Below are positions 21,470 through 33,099 of a stretch of DNA of 64,000 nucleotides, in pieces. A program made the position numbers and the translations under genes. A model generated the notes under the pieces. It ran no database searches. It saw nothing but the letters and a program-made list of their open reading frames with translations, and was not told the DNA's origin. This stretch comes from Brachypterus glaber (Eukaryota > Arthropoda > Insecta > Coleoptera > Kateretidae). The stretch lies in contig OY294052.1 in assembly GCA_958510825.1 (NCBI GenBank), positions 4,733,816 to 4,797,815 of the forward strand, written 5' to 3'. Numbering within the stretch: position 1 is the first letter of the stretch; every line of letters begins with the position of its first letter.

Positions 21470-24400
21470 ATGAAAAAGAGTGCACAATGTCAAGTTTTAT
21501 TATTTTACACGTTCTTTGTGGCCCACTGCAGTTGTATTTATGGATACGCTGTTAAACAACCCCTGGTAGATACGAAATATGGACAAATTAGAGGTACCAT
21601 TATGCAGTCGCTGCATAAGAGGCCGTTTAAAGCCTTTCGGGGGATACCCTATGCTCAACCCCCGGTGGGCGACTTAAGATTCAAGGTAAGAGGCTATTAA
21701 AAAAAAATCAAAATTTAATAATAAAAAAGAATTCCATTTTCTACAAAAATATTTCGTTTAAGACCTTTTTGGCAAAAGAGAATTAAGCCAACTTAAGGCC
21801 TATCCAGAAGCTTGTATAAGAACATAAAACATAAAAATGCGATGCCGTGATTGGCTTGTAATTATAAGATACATGGCGGCACATCAAGCCAATCACTATG
21901 TTGTTATGCGAGCCTGTGGATATGCCCTTAAAATTCACATCAATTAAAAAAAAATTACAATTTTAGAAAATATGAGATATCTCGCAGATAATATCTGCGA
22001 GATAATCCGTTTTAAAAAAGATAAAAGTAATTTTTACTTTTTCTGCTGATTTTAAAAATGACGAGGATTTTTAATTTATTTATTTTGTTTAAATTAGTAA
22101 ATAATTTCTATATTTCTGCTGATTTTAAAAATGACGAGGATTTTATTTTTGTTTTTAATATAATACTTAATTTTTTTTTCTTGTGGGTCTGTGTTATTCA
22201 CAATACACACAGGTTGTTTTTAATATTTAATATTTCTAGGAACCACAGCCCCTATCATCAAAATGGGATTTTCCTCTCGATGCCACAAAGGACGGCCCTA
22301 TTTGTATACAAAAAAATTATTTATTTTATGCTGAACCTCTAGTGGAAGGACAAGAGGATTGTTTATATTTAAATGTTTATTCGCCACAGGTAAGAACAGA
22401 GCCCCCCGGGGTGGGGAAACACTCCCCGGTCACTCATATTTTTTTTTCAAAACTGGTTTTTTATTCGTTTAGGTATACTAAGCTAATTATTTACAAAAAC
22501 AAAGTTTTTCTTTATTAAATAATTTCCGAGCTATGTAGTTTTTGGCACTCTTGGTACATTTTCGATCTGGGTAGTTGGCATATCGAGGTAATGGGCGATT
22601 AGGGTGCTTAAACCCCATGCTCGTTGCGTAGATTATTGTAATATTTTAAAATAACTAAAATAGGTTTATGTAGAAAAAAAAAAGTGACATAAAGACCTTT
22701 TATTTAATATTTATAATTCGTCAGTAGCACAAATTAATAGAAAATGCACTCTTTCAGAATTTAGGGGCAATTTCAGGGCCTTGTTGGCACGGGTTAGAAA
22801 CTTTTGATCAGGCTAAGATTTTCAGGCTTATTTTGATACTCCAAAAAGAGAAAATGTAGATATCAAGGCTTTTAAATTTTATAAAATTACAAATAGTAGG
22901 GCTGGTTTTATACGAATTTTATCGATATTTGCATGATTTTAGGGTTTTTAGGACCCTAAATTAGCCACTTTGGACCCCCCCTAATGGGTGCTATAGCCAG
23001 TTGATTGACTGTATTTGTGTTCGTTAGTGAAAGGAGAAAAATTCATAAAATTACGCTTTCGGAAAATTCATATTATGCTCTCTTGATCACTAATTCTTGG
23101 TCTTATATCATATTGTATGATTTCAGCTAAAATCAACCAGATTACTACCCGTTATGGTGTTTATACACTGGGGGGCATTTACAGCGGGCAGAGGTACAAG
23201 TGATTATATAGGACCCGAATATTTTATGGATAAAAATGTTATTTTAGTTACTTTTAACTACAGACTAGGTGCATTTGGTAAGAAAACTATAAAAATCCAT
23301 TTTAAATTTATAGTTTTTGAGATATTATTATTATTAATCGCATTTTCAGGGTTTAATTTAAATTTTGGCATTTTATTAAGCAAGGTTAACAATTGTGTCT
23401 GATCACTAATTAAAGAACCATTGAACAAGTCAATGAGATATCTTATGTAGTCACGTGACTTAAATCAATTAAATTTACTTTTAAATCATCTTGCTTATTA
23501 TTTTTTTGTTAAAACAAATGAAACTGGTTTTTCTCTAAATTTGCTTTTCAAACATTAATGCAATTTAATGATATTTTACATAAAATAAATAGTTTCAAGA
23601 TATCTAATTCGTTTGTTCTTCACGGAAAAAAAAATTATAGCTAGGAGCGCTATAACACACATACCAAGCAAATTATAATCGCTTATTATATAAATACAAG
23701 GCTTTCTCTTACAATTATGGCAGTCAGTGTAAAAATTTATATGAAATACTTTAATTGTTTAGTGAATAATAAAATATAACAAATAGTATGGCATTTATAG
23801 CTTAAATAGATTTAATTATTGTCCGTGCTAATAATTTTTAAAATATAATAAAATTTCTTTAAATTTATAATAGTGCCTGTAATAAATATAATCGTGTCTG
23901 TAATATATATAATCGTTTCCAATTTATTTTTAACATTATTAGTTATTGTGTCCCTTATAATCTATAGCTTAAATCACTATAATTTGCCACTGTTACCAAA
24001 TATCTTATAATGTGTAGCGCAGAGCCCACTAATTTCTTTCCGTGTTGTATTTGAATTTAAAAATATGGGAGGATTGGTGTAGTGGTCTACCCCGTCTTTA
24101 CATGACAAGTCTACTAGCCAACTAGCGTGAGTTCAATTCTTACTGGCGCCGATTTGCCTTTTTCAGTTGATTAATAATTGAAATTTGGCGAACGCGTAAA
24201 GTGAAGCGGACACTCTCTATAAAAACTGGTTCGAAAGTCAGTATAAGCCGGTGGTTCCCTCTACTACTAGCCCACACAAGTCCTGGACTTAGGGGATGCC
24301 TAATTAAGTAGAATAGTACGAGGTTAAACAAACATGTGTAAAGTTCGGACACACTAAAAAAATCACCCTTTACAAACCATTTAAAATAGTTAGCCCTTGG

Positions 24401-27400
24401 CTCTTTTTGAGTACAGTAGTAATGAAAATATTTTTTAAAAGGATTCTTGACTACAAATGATGATAATGCACCTGGAAATTATGGAATGAAAGATCAAGTA
24501 GCAGCTTTAAAGTGGGTGCAAGAAAATATTGAAAATTTTGGTGGAAATAAAGATAATGTAACTATTTTTGGTCAAAGTGCAGGTGGTGGTAGTACTCATT
24601 ATCACTTATTAAGCCCACTCTCAAGAGGTAAAGATGCTAAGATGTAATTAATAACTATTTATTATTATTTTAATTTAAAAATTTATACCGAGTTTGTTAT
24701 ATCATATGATATCGTAGGATATCCTTATATGGAGTACACTCCCCAATAACTTTAGTCGGAATAACCTTACCAAAAAGTTCCGAAAAACGGATAAAAAATC
24801 TAGTCCAGTTAGACAAATAAATAATTCTAAATCCATTTAGCTTAAGAGTTAAGGTTAATAAATTTTTAGGTTTGTTTCACAAGGCAATATCCCAAAGTGG
24901 TTCGGCTTTAGCTTTATGGGCCAAGCCCTTAAACGCCCTCCAAGTTAATGTAACGGCAGCTCAGGCTCAATTCGTTGGCTGCGAAACATTTTTGGGACAA
25001 AATGATAAACTGATCGACTGTTTAAGAAAAGTTCCCGCTGAGAAATTGGCTGATACTGCCGGCCTATTTAAGGTTAGTAAGTACATTAGATCAAGTTTAT
25101 TGATCAGAACTTTTAATTCTATTCATTAGAAAGATGCGCTTAGAAAGTTTTGAACAAACAAATTTAAATACAACAAATAAATAAAGTGAATCGATGAGAG
25201 GACAGTAAGGTTTTTATCTATCGTCAGTCCTAAAAATTTGTAAAGTCTATAGCTGAAAATTTATATTGTTAATGTTAAGATTAACTAATTACCTATCAAA
25301 ACACTATTCTAATCAAACTTGTTAGAATGATTATATTCATTATAATGTGAAAAAAATATTTTTCAGCTTATTGGTTCGGACCCTTTGATCGTATTCACAA
25401 TAGTAACTGAAGTAAAAACTGATAAAAATCCATTTCCTTTTATAACAAAAGATCCACTAGAATATATCCAAAACGCCGAGTTCCATAACGTACCATGGAT
25501 GGTAGGCACCACCAAAGACGAAGGAATTTTAAGAGTATCAAGTAAAGAGCAATATTTTTAACTATATTTTATGTTTATTGAGAAAAAAATAGATTTTGAA
25601 GTTAACTTTATGAGGATGACAAAGTATAATGGTTATTTACATATGATACAAGGACGGTTGCTAACCTCGCTCTCCGAGCACGGCTGGCAATCTCCCTAAT
25701 TACCCTAAAATCAGGTTTCGACCGTGTATCATACACTATTTTTTATTCAATATATCCTAAAAAGCCAAACATTAATAAAAATAATTTTATTTTTGAGGTT
25801 TGGTTAGACAAAAGCAACAGTTAAAACAGTTTAACGAAAATTTTGATATTTTATTTCCGCAAATGTTATATGCGGCTGTAAGCTCCTTGCCTGCCGATAT
25901 ACCAAGTCTAATGAAAAATATTACCGATTTTTATCTTGACGGAAAAAACAAAATTGAGGAAGACGATCCAAAAACAATACAAGGAATGATTGATGTAAGT
26001 ACTCAGGGATTATACTTAAAGCAGGGCCGTAACTAAACAAAAACGCGGGGGGCTTAAAACCCAGGGTTTAGGTAACGGAATAAGCGCCCATTTTTTTAAA
26101 ATTGCAAAATTTAAACGTTTTATAAATTTTATCCATACGTACAAATTTTTAAACCTGTTTAGCGCCGCAAGCGAATTTTTTCATTTAAGTTACGTTATTT
26201 AAATGTTCCAGATTTCAAGTTAATATCCTTATTCGTTCAAAAGTTAAAGGGGGGGCAGACTTTTAACACACACTGGAAAATTAATTAATTCTGTTAACCG
26301 CCGGGGTGTTTTATCGAAGGACCTTTGTGACGTGAGGCAAAAGGGACTTACTTGTATTGTTCCAGGTGTCTTCTTGTACTTGGGCCCAAGATGATGTTTC
26401 CTCGGAGAAATGGCGTCAGCCCTATTTGCAACTCGTTCTACGCAAAATGTTATTTATTTGATGTATTTTTCATAGCGTGATTCATTAGGAATAACTGTTG
26501 TTATTTTTTGTTCTTTGGAAGCGATAGTGGCGTGAGTATCGCGCCTCTGACGAATTTAACGTATTTTCCGGACCGTGCTGTTTTACACTGAAATATCGCC
26601 TGAAGCCAGAAGCAGGTAGTACGTCATGCGCATGAAACCTTATGTTTGTCCGCATAAGGGACTTATCAAAATCTACTATATACAGGATAAAAACTAAACA
26701 AATTCTATTATTTTATATTATTTTTAGATTTATACAGACAGAGGATTTTTATATCCAACGTATCAAAGTGTAATGCTGCATTCAGCAAAAGGACATAACA
26801 ATATATTTCCCTATGAATTTGGATATAAAGGCGAATATAGTTATGGAGATCTCTTTGCTACAACGAACGACACTGTAAACTTTAATTGGGGTAAATAACA
26901 TTAAATATTCAATTAATATATTAATATTATTCAATCATAGTATTTTTGCAATATTTTATGTTAAATATAATGGTAGTGTTTTGGAATTTTATTGCTTTTC
27001 TAAAAGAGTTAAAAAAAGCATTCTTATATGTAGCATATGTATTTAAACCTCTTAGCAAACCGCAGCATAAATAAAAAAGTAAAAAATTTTTGCAAATAGA
27101 AATAAAAATGATAACGGAGAACAAGATTTATGTTTTACCAATGAGATTTTCTAGTGAATGATAGAATTTTACTCACCTCTAAATTTTAAGACACTCACTG
27201 CTCAACGATCAGATTGCAACTAGAGTCTTCCAGATCAGTTTGCCATATAAATGCAAATAAAGCGCTCTATGTGTTCTTATTTTTAACTAAATTTATATTT
27301 GATCACGGAATATACGAAAAATGTTGTAACATCCTTTCTAGTGATGATTAAACACATAGAGCGCTTCATTTGCATTTATACGGCAAACTGATCTGGAAGA

Positions 27401-28964
27401 CTCTATTTGCAATCTGATCGTCGATCAGTGAGTGTATAAAATTTAGAGGCGAGTAAAATTCTATCATTCACTAGAAAATCGCATTGGTCAAACATAAATC
27501 GTGTTCTCCGTTATCATGTTTATTTATATTTGCAACCTTTTTTTGTTACTTTTTTATTTACGCTTCTGTTCGCTAAAGGGTTTAAATATAAACACATTCC
27601 AAAAAACTAACTTTATATTTTTGTTGTGAAAAAAAAATCGTTCTAACCTCATAAGAAAATGACATATCCAACTTTCGAGACGGAAATGTTTCATTTTCTT
27701 ATTAGGTTAGAAATATGCTATTTTTAGGAGTGTCCCACTGTGATGATTTATTGTATTTATTTAATTCCCCTGGTCTCTTTCCAAAAATAAATGGTACCAT
27801 GTCCCGGACAATGGTTAAAAATATGGTTGCCTTGTGGACGAACTTTGCAAAATACGGGTAAAAATATTTATTTTTGTTTTGTTTTATTACTTGTTATCCG
27901 CGGCACATGCCACCCCCCCAAATTTTATCGGCCCCCAGTTAATTCTGATTTTTCAGAAAGGTTATTACATTTTTTCAGTTTTGATCAAACTTGCCCTCCC
28001 CCCCACTTTTTATAACCACACTACGTCTCACTGAATTTACGAATTGCATTGCCTTTCATGGTGTACTAAAAAAAAACGGGACACTATTTTTTCAAAGATT
28101 TTTATTCAGCACAAAAAACTATGTAAAAAATTGCGGGAAACAAAAAAGTGGAAATTTGTTACTAATGAATTAATTAATTAATGTTAATCACTAAATTAAT
28201 AAATTGAAAGTTTTTGCCCGATTTGTATAATTTAGCTTTTTGATTTTTGGGGAATAGGGCTTTGGATCTGACTAAAATTGTTATCTAATTTTGCTGTGAC
28301 GTTTCGACGATGGATTTTCGTTGTTTTCGAACCTTTATTGGAAATTAAAAAATATATATATAAGTATAAAAAAAATACAATTGTTTAAACATTTAACTTA
28401 ACCTTAAAATAAATAATAATAAAATACAGAGAAGAACTTACAGAGTTTAAAGCCAAAGATTAATCATTGTCACTGACAGTAAACACTCACATAAACAAAA
28501 CATTATTTAAACAAATAAATAACAGTTAAAAACAAAATTAAGACAGTTTACTTTTCTATACGCAGCAACCGAACCTACTAGCATAATTTAATCCAGCTAG
28601 TAGGTATTTTTTTATTTCCAATAAAGGTTCGAAAACAACGAAAATCCATCGTCGAAACGTCACAGCAAAATTAGATAATAATTTTAGTCAGATCCAAAGC
28701 CTTATTCCCCAAAAATCAAAAAACTAAATTAATAAACAATTATTTTTTAGGGACCCTCACGCGCAAAAAGTAATAGGAATAAAATGGGAACCAATAAATG
28801 TAAAATCCTTGGAAGAAACGAAAAATGAAAATTATAGACATTTAAAAATTTCTGGAGATTATAAGACTGCTTTAAATTATGCTATTAAACATGGAATTCA
28901 TAAAGAACGTTTAAGTTTTTGGACTTCACAGAAGGTATTTGAAAATATCGAAGGACTGCGGTAG
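21470..28964 (+). CDS. Secreted type-B carboxylesterase 1 (venom carboxylesterase-6-like), 10 exons, 594 aa
   Basis: Exons 21470-21685, 22240-22389, 23127-23277, 24442-24627, 24870-25072, 25367-25541, 25798-25994, 26728-26890, 27728-27857 and 28751-28964 join in frame to 594 codons plus TAG. The alpha/beta-hydrolase carboxylesterase hydrolyses ester bonds. Seen: N-terminal signal peptide ([12 protein letters not shown]), [17 protein letters not shown], the [11 protein letters not shown] disulphide motif, nucleophile elbow FGQSAG (Ser218), Glu354 (TTKDEG) and His484 (GVSHCDD). The oxyanion loop reads FIHWGAF instead of the usual HGGGF. There is no C-terminal ER-retention signal, so it is probably secreted. 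Paralogue of the gene at 34064-44405 with the same intron phases. The true substrate is unknown. Confidence 0.93.
21797..21927. mobile_element. TTAA-flanked hairpin MITE, copy 3, in esterase 1 intron 1
   Basis: TTAA at 21793-21796 and 21928-21931. The ends are GGCCTATCCAGAAGCTTGTA and TATGCGAGCCTGTGGATATG. Opposite orientation to copies 1 and 2. Confidence 0.78.
22038..22150 (+). repeat. Tandem duplication of a 73-bp unit in esterase 1 intron 1
   Basis: TTCTGCTGATTTTAAAAATG followed by ACGAGGATTTT occurs at about 22040 and again at about 22113. It lies about 90-200 bases upstream of the exon 2 acceptor. Confidence 0.75.
24063..24352 (+). mobile_element. Probable tRNA-derived SINE in esterase 1 intron 3
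   Basis: The head looks like a tRNA gene with RNA polymerase III promoter boxes. TTGGTGTAGTGGTCTA fits an A box. GAGTTCAATTC, about 55 bases further on, fits a B box. The acceptor-like ends are GGGAGGA...GGCGCC. It is followed by about 200 bases of unrelated body sequence. It is more likely a SINE or tRNA pseudogene than a working tRNA because the anticodon arm does not fold convincingly. Confidence 0.5.
26975..27612. mobile_element. Large foldback element in esterase 1 intron 8
   Basis: Arms of about 260-300 bp pair around a spacer at about 27290-27345. For example, AAGCGCTCTATGTGTTCTTA on the left pairs with AACACATAGAGCGCTTCATT on the right, and GATAACGGAGAACAAGATTT pairs with the complement near 27500. 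No ORF. A second small inverted repeat (TCTAACCTCATAAGAAAATG and its complement) follows at 27640-27710, ending 17 bases before exon 9. Confidence 0.8.
28215..28735. mobile_element. Inverted pair of GAAACGTC repeat, element in esterase 1 intron 9
   Basis: A block with TTTTGCTGTGACGTTTCGAC and GATGGATTTTCGTTGTTTTCGA at 28217-28350 recurs inverted at 28616-28733. About 265 bases lie between (TATAAAAAAAATACAATTGT...). The same block is single at 17326-17440. The right copy ends 17 bases before esterase exon 10. The inverted, GACGTTTCG-containing ends recall Penelope-like element termini, which is only a resemblance. Confidence 0.55.
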
Positions 28965-30985
28965 AATCTAAGTTAAGAAACATCACTGTAAAAAGTAAAC
29001 TAAATATTCAGTTACAAATGGATAGTAAATCGGTTATTATATTTCCTGTTGACATACATATATAAATTTGTATGCTATTTTGTGTTTGGCTTTTCTCAAA
29101 AATTCGCGGAATAAGTAATAAAAATTAGAAAATATTAAATTAAGAATTCTTAAAGTTTAAACTTTATATTTTTTCGGGATCGTAGGAAAAGTAGTGTACA
29201 TAACTCGTTGGAAAGTGTATTTCTTACATTCGTGGGGTTTCCTCACTCGCCTGACAGCTCGTTCGTAAACCTTCCCTCTCGCGTGAAATATGTCACTTTC
29301 CACACTATATATACTATATTCACAGCGCTAGCGCTAGAATATTGTAAGGTAGTTTTGAATTTTCAAAAAAAAATCAAAAATCGTCCTAGACAAAAAATTC
29401 TTGGATATAAATTAGTTTGGACTTTTAAATGTCCGTCTGTCCGCCTGTCTGTCTGATGTCACGTTTTTTGTAGACACGATAACTCAAGAACGAATAATCC
29501 GATCGTATTGAAATTTTCAGGAAAAATCAAGCTCTATGAGGGGAAGATCCCTATTGTTTTTAAAAGTAATCCCCTCACAAACAAAAAAGTTATGGGGGGT
29601 TAAACTTAAAAAAAAAAATCGAAAAATGCTGAAAGAAAATTCCGATTAACGTAATTTATTCAGGAAAAGTTACTTTTATTATAAGGATCAATTTTACAAA
29701 AAAAAAATAAAAAAAAAATGAAAAATATTGATTTTTTTAAGTTTTTTTAGAATTTTTTTTTAACAAAATTTTTTTGAAAACTTTTTTTTTTAGAACTATA
29801 GTTTTTTCAACAAAAATTAAAGTAGAATTGTATTGTTAATAACTTCCGATTTCCTATCCATTTGTAATATTCAGTTTACAGTAATATACATGTACTTATG
29901 TATTATTGATGTTTTATGTTAAGTATTGTATAGGTATTATTTAAAATAAAGATATTTATAAAAAATGTGGATTTTTTTATTAATAAAAATTAACCAGTGG
30001 AAATGTATATTTAAAAACTAATATGCTGTATTGCCGATCGCCCAAAAGTGCATTTAATATTTTTTGCACGACCAAGACTAAAACCTAATTTTACGCTTTC
30101 ATTTTCGGGACTAAACTTGCCGTTTTTCTCCCTAGGGTATAAAAATCGCGGCAACCTTGATAATATTAAAATATTATACTTACTATGTGCTTTGCTGGTT
30201 CAAAAATTAGGTTTGGTGGTGTTTTGTAATAAATTAGCGATTCAAACCAATTTATTTGATTTTAACAAAGAAAACCTTTAAAAATAACATTGTTATAACA
30301 ATTTATACATAACTTAAAATTTATCATCTTCGTCCATTTTTTTGACGTTTGTGTCAACCATATTAAAAAACAATTGAAATCGCGATAGCCATGAAACTGA
30401 CTTTTCTCAATTTACAGGCATCTTGATTAAATTACGAAAATAAAACAACCGATTTTAGACGCGTGGTTTTTAATTTTAATTTTATCTACCTACCTAAATT
30501 ATGTTTGGTCCTGCAAAAAATAGTGTATATACCTCAGGACTAAACTTGGCTGTTTTAGTCCCTTGCATTTCTGTTTCCTTCGCTCACTACGTTCGCTCAG
30601 GAAACACTAATGCAGCTAGACTAAAACAGCCAGTTTAGTCCCTTGGTATATAAATAACTATTTTTCACTACCTAAAGCTAGTAGCCCAAATATCAGTTGA
30701 AAAAATTTGAAAAATAAATTTGACATACCTGTCAGCTTGACAAATAAGTCGAAAAAATTTAGAAGTTGTCTTCACAGTCTTTTCATTAAAGACTGTTGTC
30801 AATAAACAATGCTTAACAACGGTCAATAAAAAACAGTAAACTTGGATTACAAAATAAGCAAGCTTATTTAATTTAGATTTTAAAAGCATGTCAGTGTGTC
30901 ATAAAAATAAGATTTATTCAGTTAAAAAAAAGTATCCAACACAATACGATATGTTCCATGTAAAATTTCCTACAAGTACCTTTCC
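28965..30985. other. Intergenic region between the two esterases, left part
   Basis: No gene seen. At 29355-29600 a repeat with GATAACTCAAGAACGAATAA and GGGGAAGATCCCTATTG recurs inverted at about 49190-49400. At 30510-30660 a palindrome pairs AGGACTAAACTTGGCTGTTT with AAACAGCCAGTTTAGTCCCTT. AATAAA-type poly(A) signals for esterase 1 may lie near 29116 or 29946, but neither is decisive. Confidence 0.6.
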
Positions 30986-31783
30986 GGTCTTTACAGCGAA
31001 AAAATTACCGCGAAGACCATTACCGCGCAGTCCATTACCGCGACAAGCCCTTACCGCGAAGGCCATTACCGCGAAATCCATTACCATGAACGGTCTTTAC
31101 CGCGTATGACTTTTACAGCGAAAATCGTTTACCGCGACATTTTTTATACATTATTTTTATTTTATGTAAGGATTTTTCCGTGGGATTGATGGCAGTTTGG
31201 CTTGGTTAGTTTTGGTTTTTGTTTGTATTTTTATTGATAAAGTGGAATGTTTACTAAATGTACCTATATATCTGTGTTTGGTTTTTTTATGTGTGTGTTT
31301 TTTTTTTAATAACTAATACAAAATATGGACATTGTCAAAATTTATATGAAATAAAATATTTAAAAAACATACATTTTAATTATTTAAAAACTCTTTTAAA
31401 CAGTAATAGGTTCTGTTTATTAAAAATTATTTTATTTTTTATAATGTTAAAAATAATTTTTTTTGGAAATGCGTAAATTACGACGTTCTTTGTTGCAAGA
31501 GGCGTTTGCATACTTCGGACGGACGGAAATGTTTTAAAGGAAACTAGCCATGCCCACAACCCGGACCCAGCAGATATATCATATTGAACTGTTTGATTTT
31601 TGTCTATAAAATATTTAGTTTTTTTTTTTAATTAAAATAGTTATGCGGGGTTATGGTTTTTGCGGTAAAGTCTATGCGCGGTATTGACCCCCTCGCGGTA
31701 ATTTTCTTAGCGGTAATGGCTTACGCGGTAATGTCTATGCGCGGTAACGGTGTCGCGGTAATGGACTGCGCTGTAAAGACTCC
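30986..31783. mobile_element. Foldback element with TTACCGCG subterminal arrays
   Basis: Ends GGTCTTTACAGCG and CGCTGTAAAGACTCC are inverted. Inside each end lies an array of about eight to nine TTACCGCG words (left, 31005-31135) or CGCGGTAA words (right, 31660-31765) spaced by 10-20 bases. The middle of about 500 bp is AT-rich and non-coding. Short apparent ORFs across the arrays are artefacts of the repeat. Confidence 0.72.
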
Positions 31784-32059
31784 TACCCCCGATAATAAGG
31801 CCCCTTTGCTGGCGGAAGTCCCCCTATATTCTTCTTAGAATATAATAAGTAATATCTGATTTTTATGTCAAAGTTCATAAGTGTGCACGGTATCTATAGA
31901 TATATTAATGTGCCTGTAAAAAATTTAACACACCGATTTTTTTTTGCAAAAACATTGTGCGAAGTGGTCGATAGTTAGTTGCTCATGTAAGTGAATTTTG
32001 AAATGTAAGTTTAGTATTTTTTAAATTATTCTGATTATTTTAATTCGACACTAAAATTT

Positions 32060-32135
32060 ATGTACAGTACGTGTCTCCATAGGAGAGTGTAAATTTATAT
32101 GTACAGTACGTGTCTCCATAGGGGAGTGTACTATA
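32060..32135 (+). repeat. Tandem 37-bp duplication
   Basis: TGTACAGTACGTGTCTCCAT followed by AGGAGAGTGTA or AGGGGAGTGTA occurs twice in direct succession. Downstream at 32160-32260 is a fragment of the TACAGGGTG family (GATTCTACATC...GGGAGCTACGGCCCTTTATA). Confidence 0.7.
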
Positions 32136-33099
32136 CACGGTGTATTTTTAATAGCGTCAATAATTTTAAGGGATGATTCTACATCAGAAAATACGAAGAA
32201 AAGTTCCTATAAACATATATCTAGAAATGGGTCGTAAGGGAGCTACGGCCCTTTATAAGGGGTTAATTTTTTTTTTTATTTATTAAACCTTTGAGCAACG
32301 AGGTTTTCCTAATAAGGCCAATTTTCTATGCCATTTTCATGTAGTTATTTTAACCAGGGGCGTGTGAAACAGGGGGGCCTTACCAGTTTTTTGTCCTAAA
32401 CTTTTCAACAACTAAGAAAAAATGTTTTTATACATGCGAGTTTAAAGTACGGGTAATTTATTTATTTATTGATATTTTATACAGCACTTTTTCAAGGAGA
32501 GACCCAAATAAGCGTATGCTTGTGCTAGGGGGGAGCCCCTTTTTTGAGAAGGGAAATAGTAGAAAATAGTTTTTTTTTATGTCACTCCATATGCCCACTG
32601 GGTATATTCATAGAAAATTTAATTAAGAATATTTAAGCGATGTTTTGATGGTGTTTATAAACAAAATTAAATTCTAATTTCAAAAAAAAATAGATAGGGC
32701 AAATATCAAAAAAATATATGCAAGGTGTCTCACGGTACACTTAATTTGTGGCGTTATTAAAACGTACACCACGTTATTAACACGTTGACAGTCCCATGAA
32801 TCACATGTGATTCATGTTATGTTTACTTCACACGTCCATAAAGCATATGTGATTCATTGTCATTGTCACCATATTTTTGGTGTTGTCACTTTGTTGTTCC
32901 AAACTTTTTGCATGTAATTTTTTTGGTATTTTCCCAAAAAAAAAATGGATCCTTAGTTAAAAATACATAAAAAAATGTTACTTAGTTTTCAAGAAAATAA
33001 AAAAATGTTAAAATGTTAAAAAATGCGCCAATAAAAATATTAATACCGATAAATACTTAGGGACCTAAAAAAAAGTTCCATTATGGATACACCTAGGTT

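Noticed and set aside
24066..24150. Functional tRNA gene
   Set aside because: The A and B boxes are plausible, but the anticodon stem and acceptor pairing are poor, and about 200 bp of SINE-like body follows.
30888..31109. ORF across the TTACCGCG array and its partner at 31653-31838
   Set aside because: The Pro/Arg/Thr-rich pattern is produced by the repeated 8-mer, and the two frames lie in mirrored arms of one foldback element.
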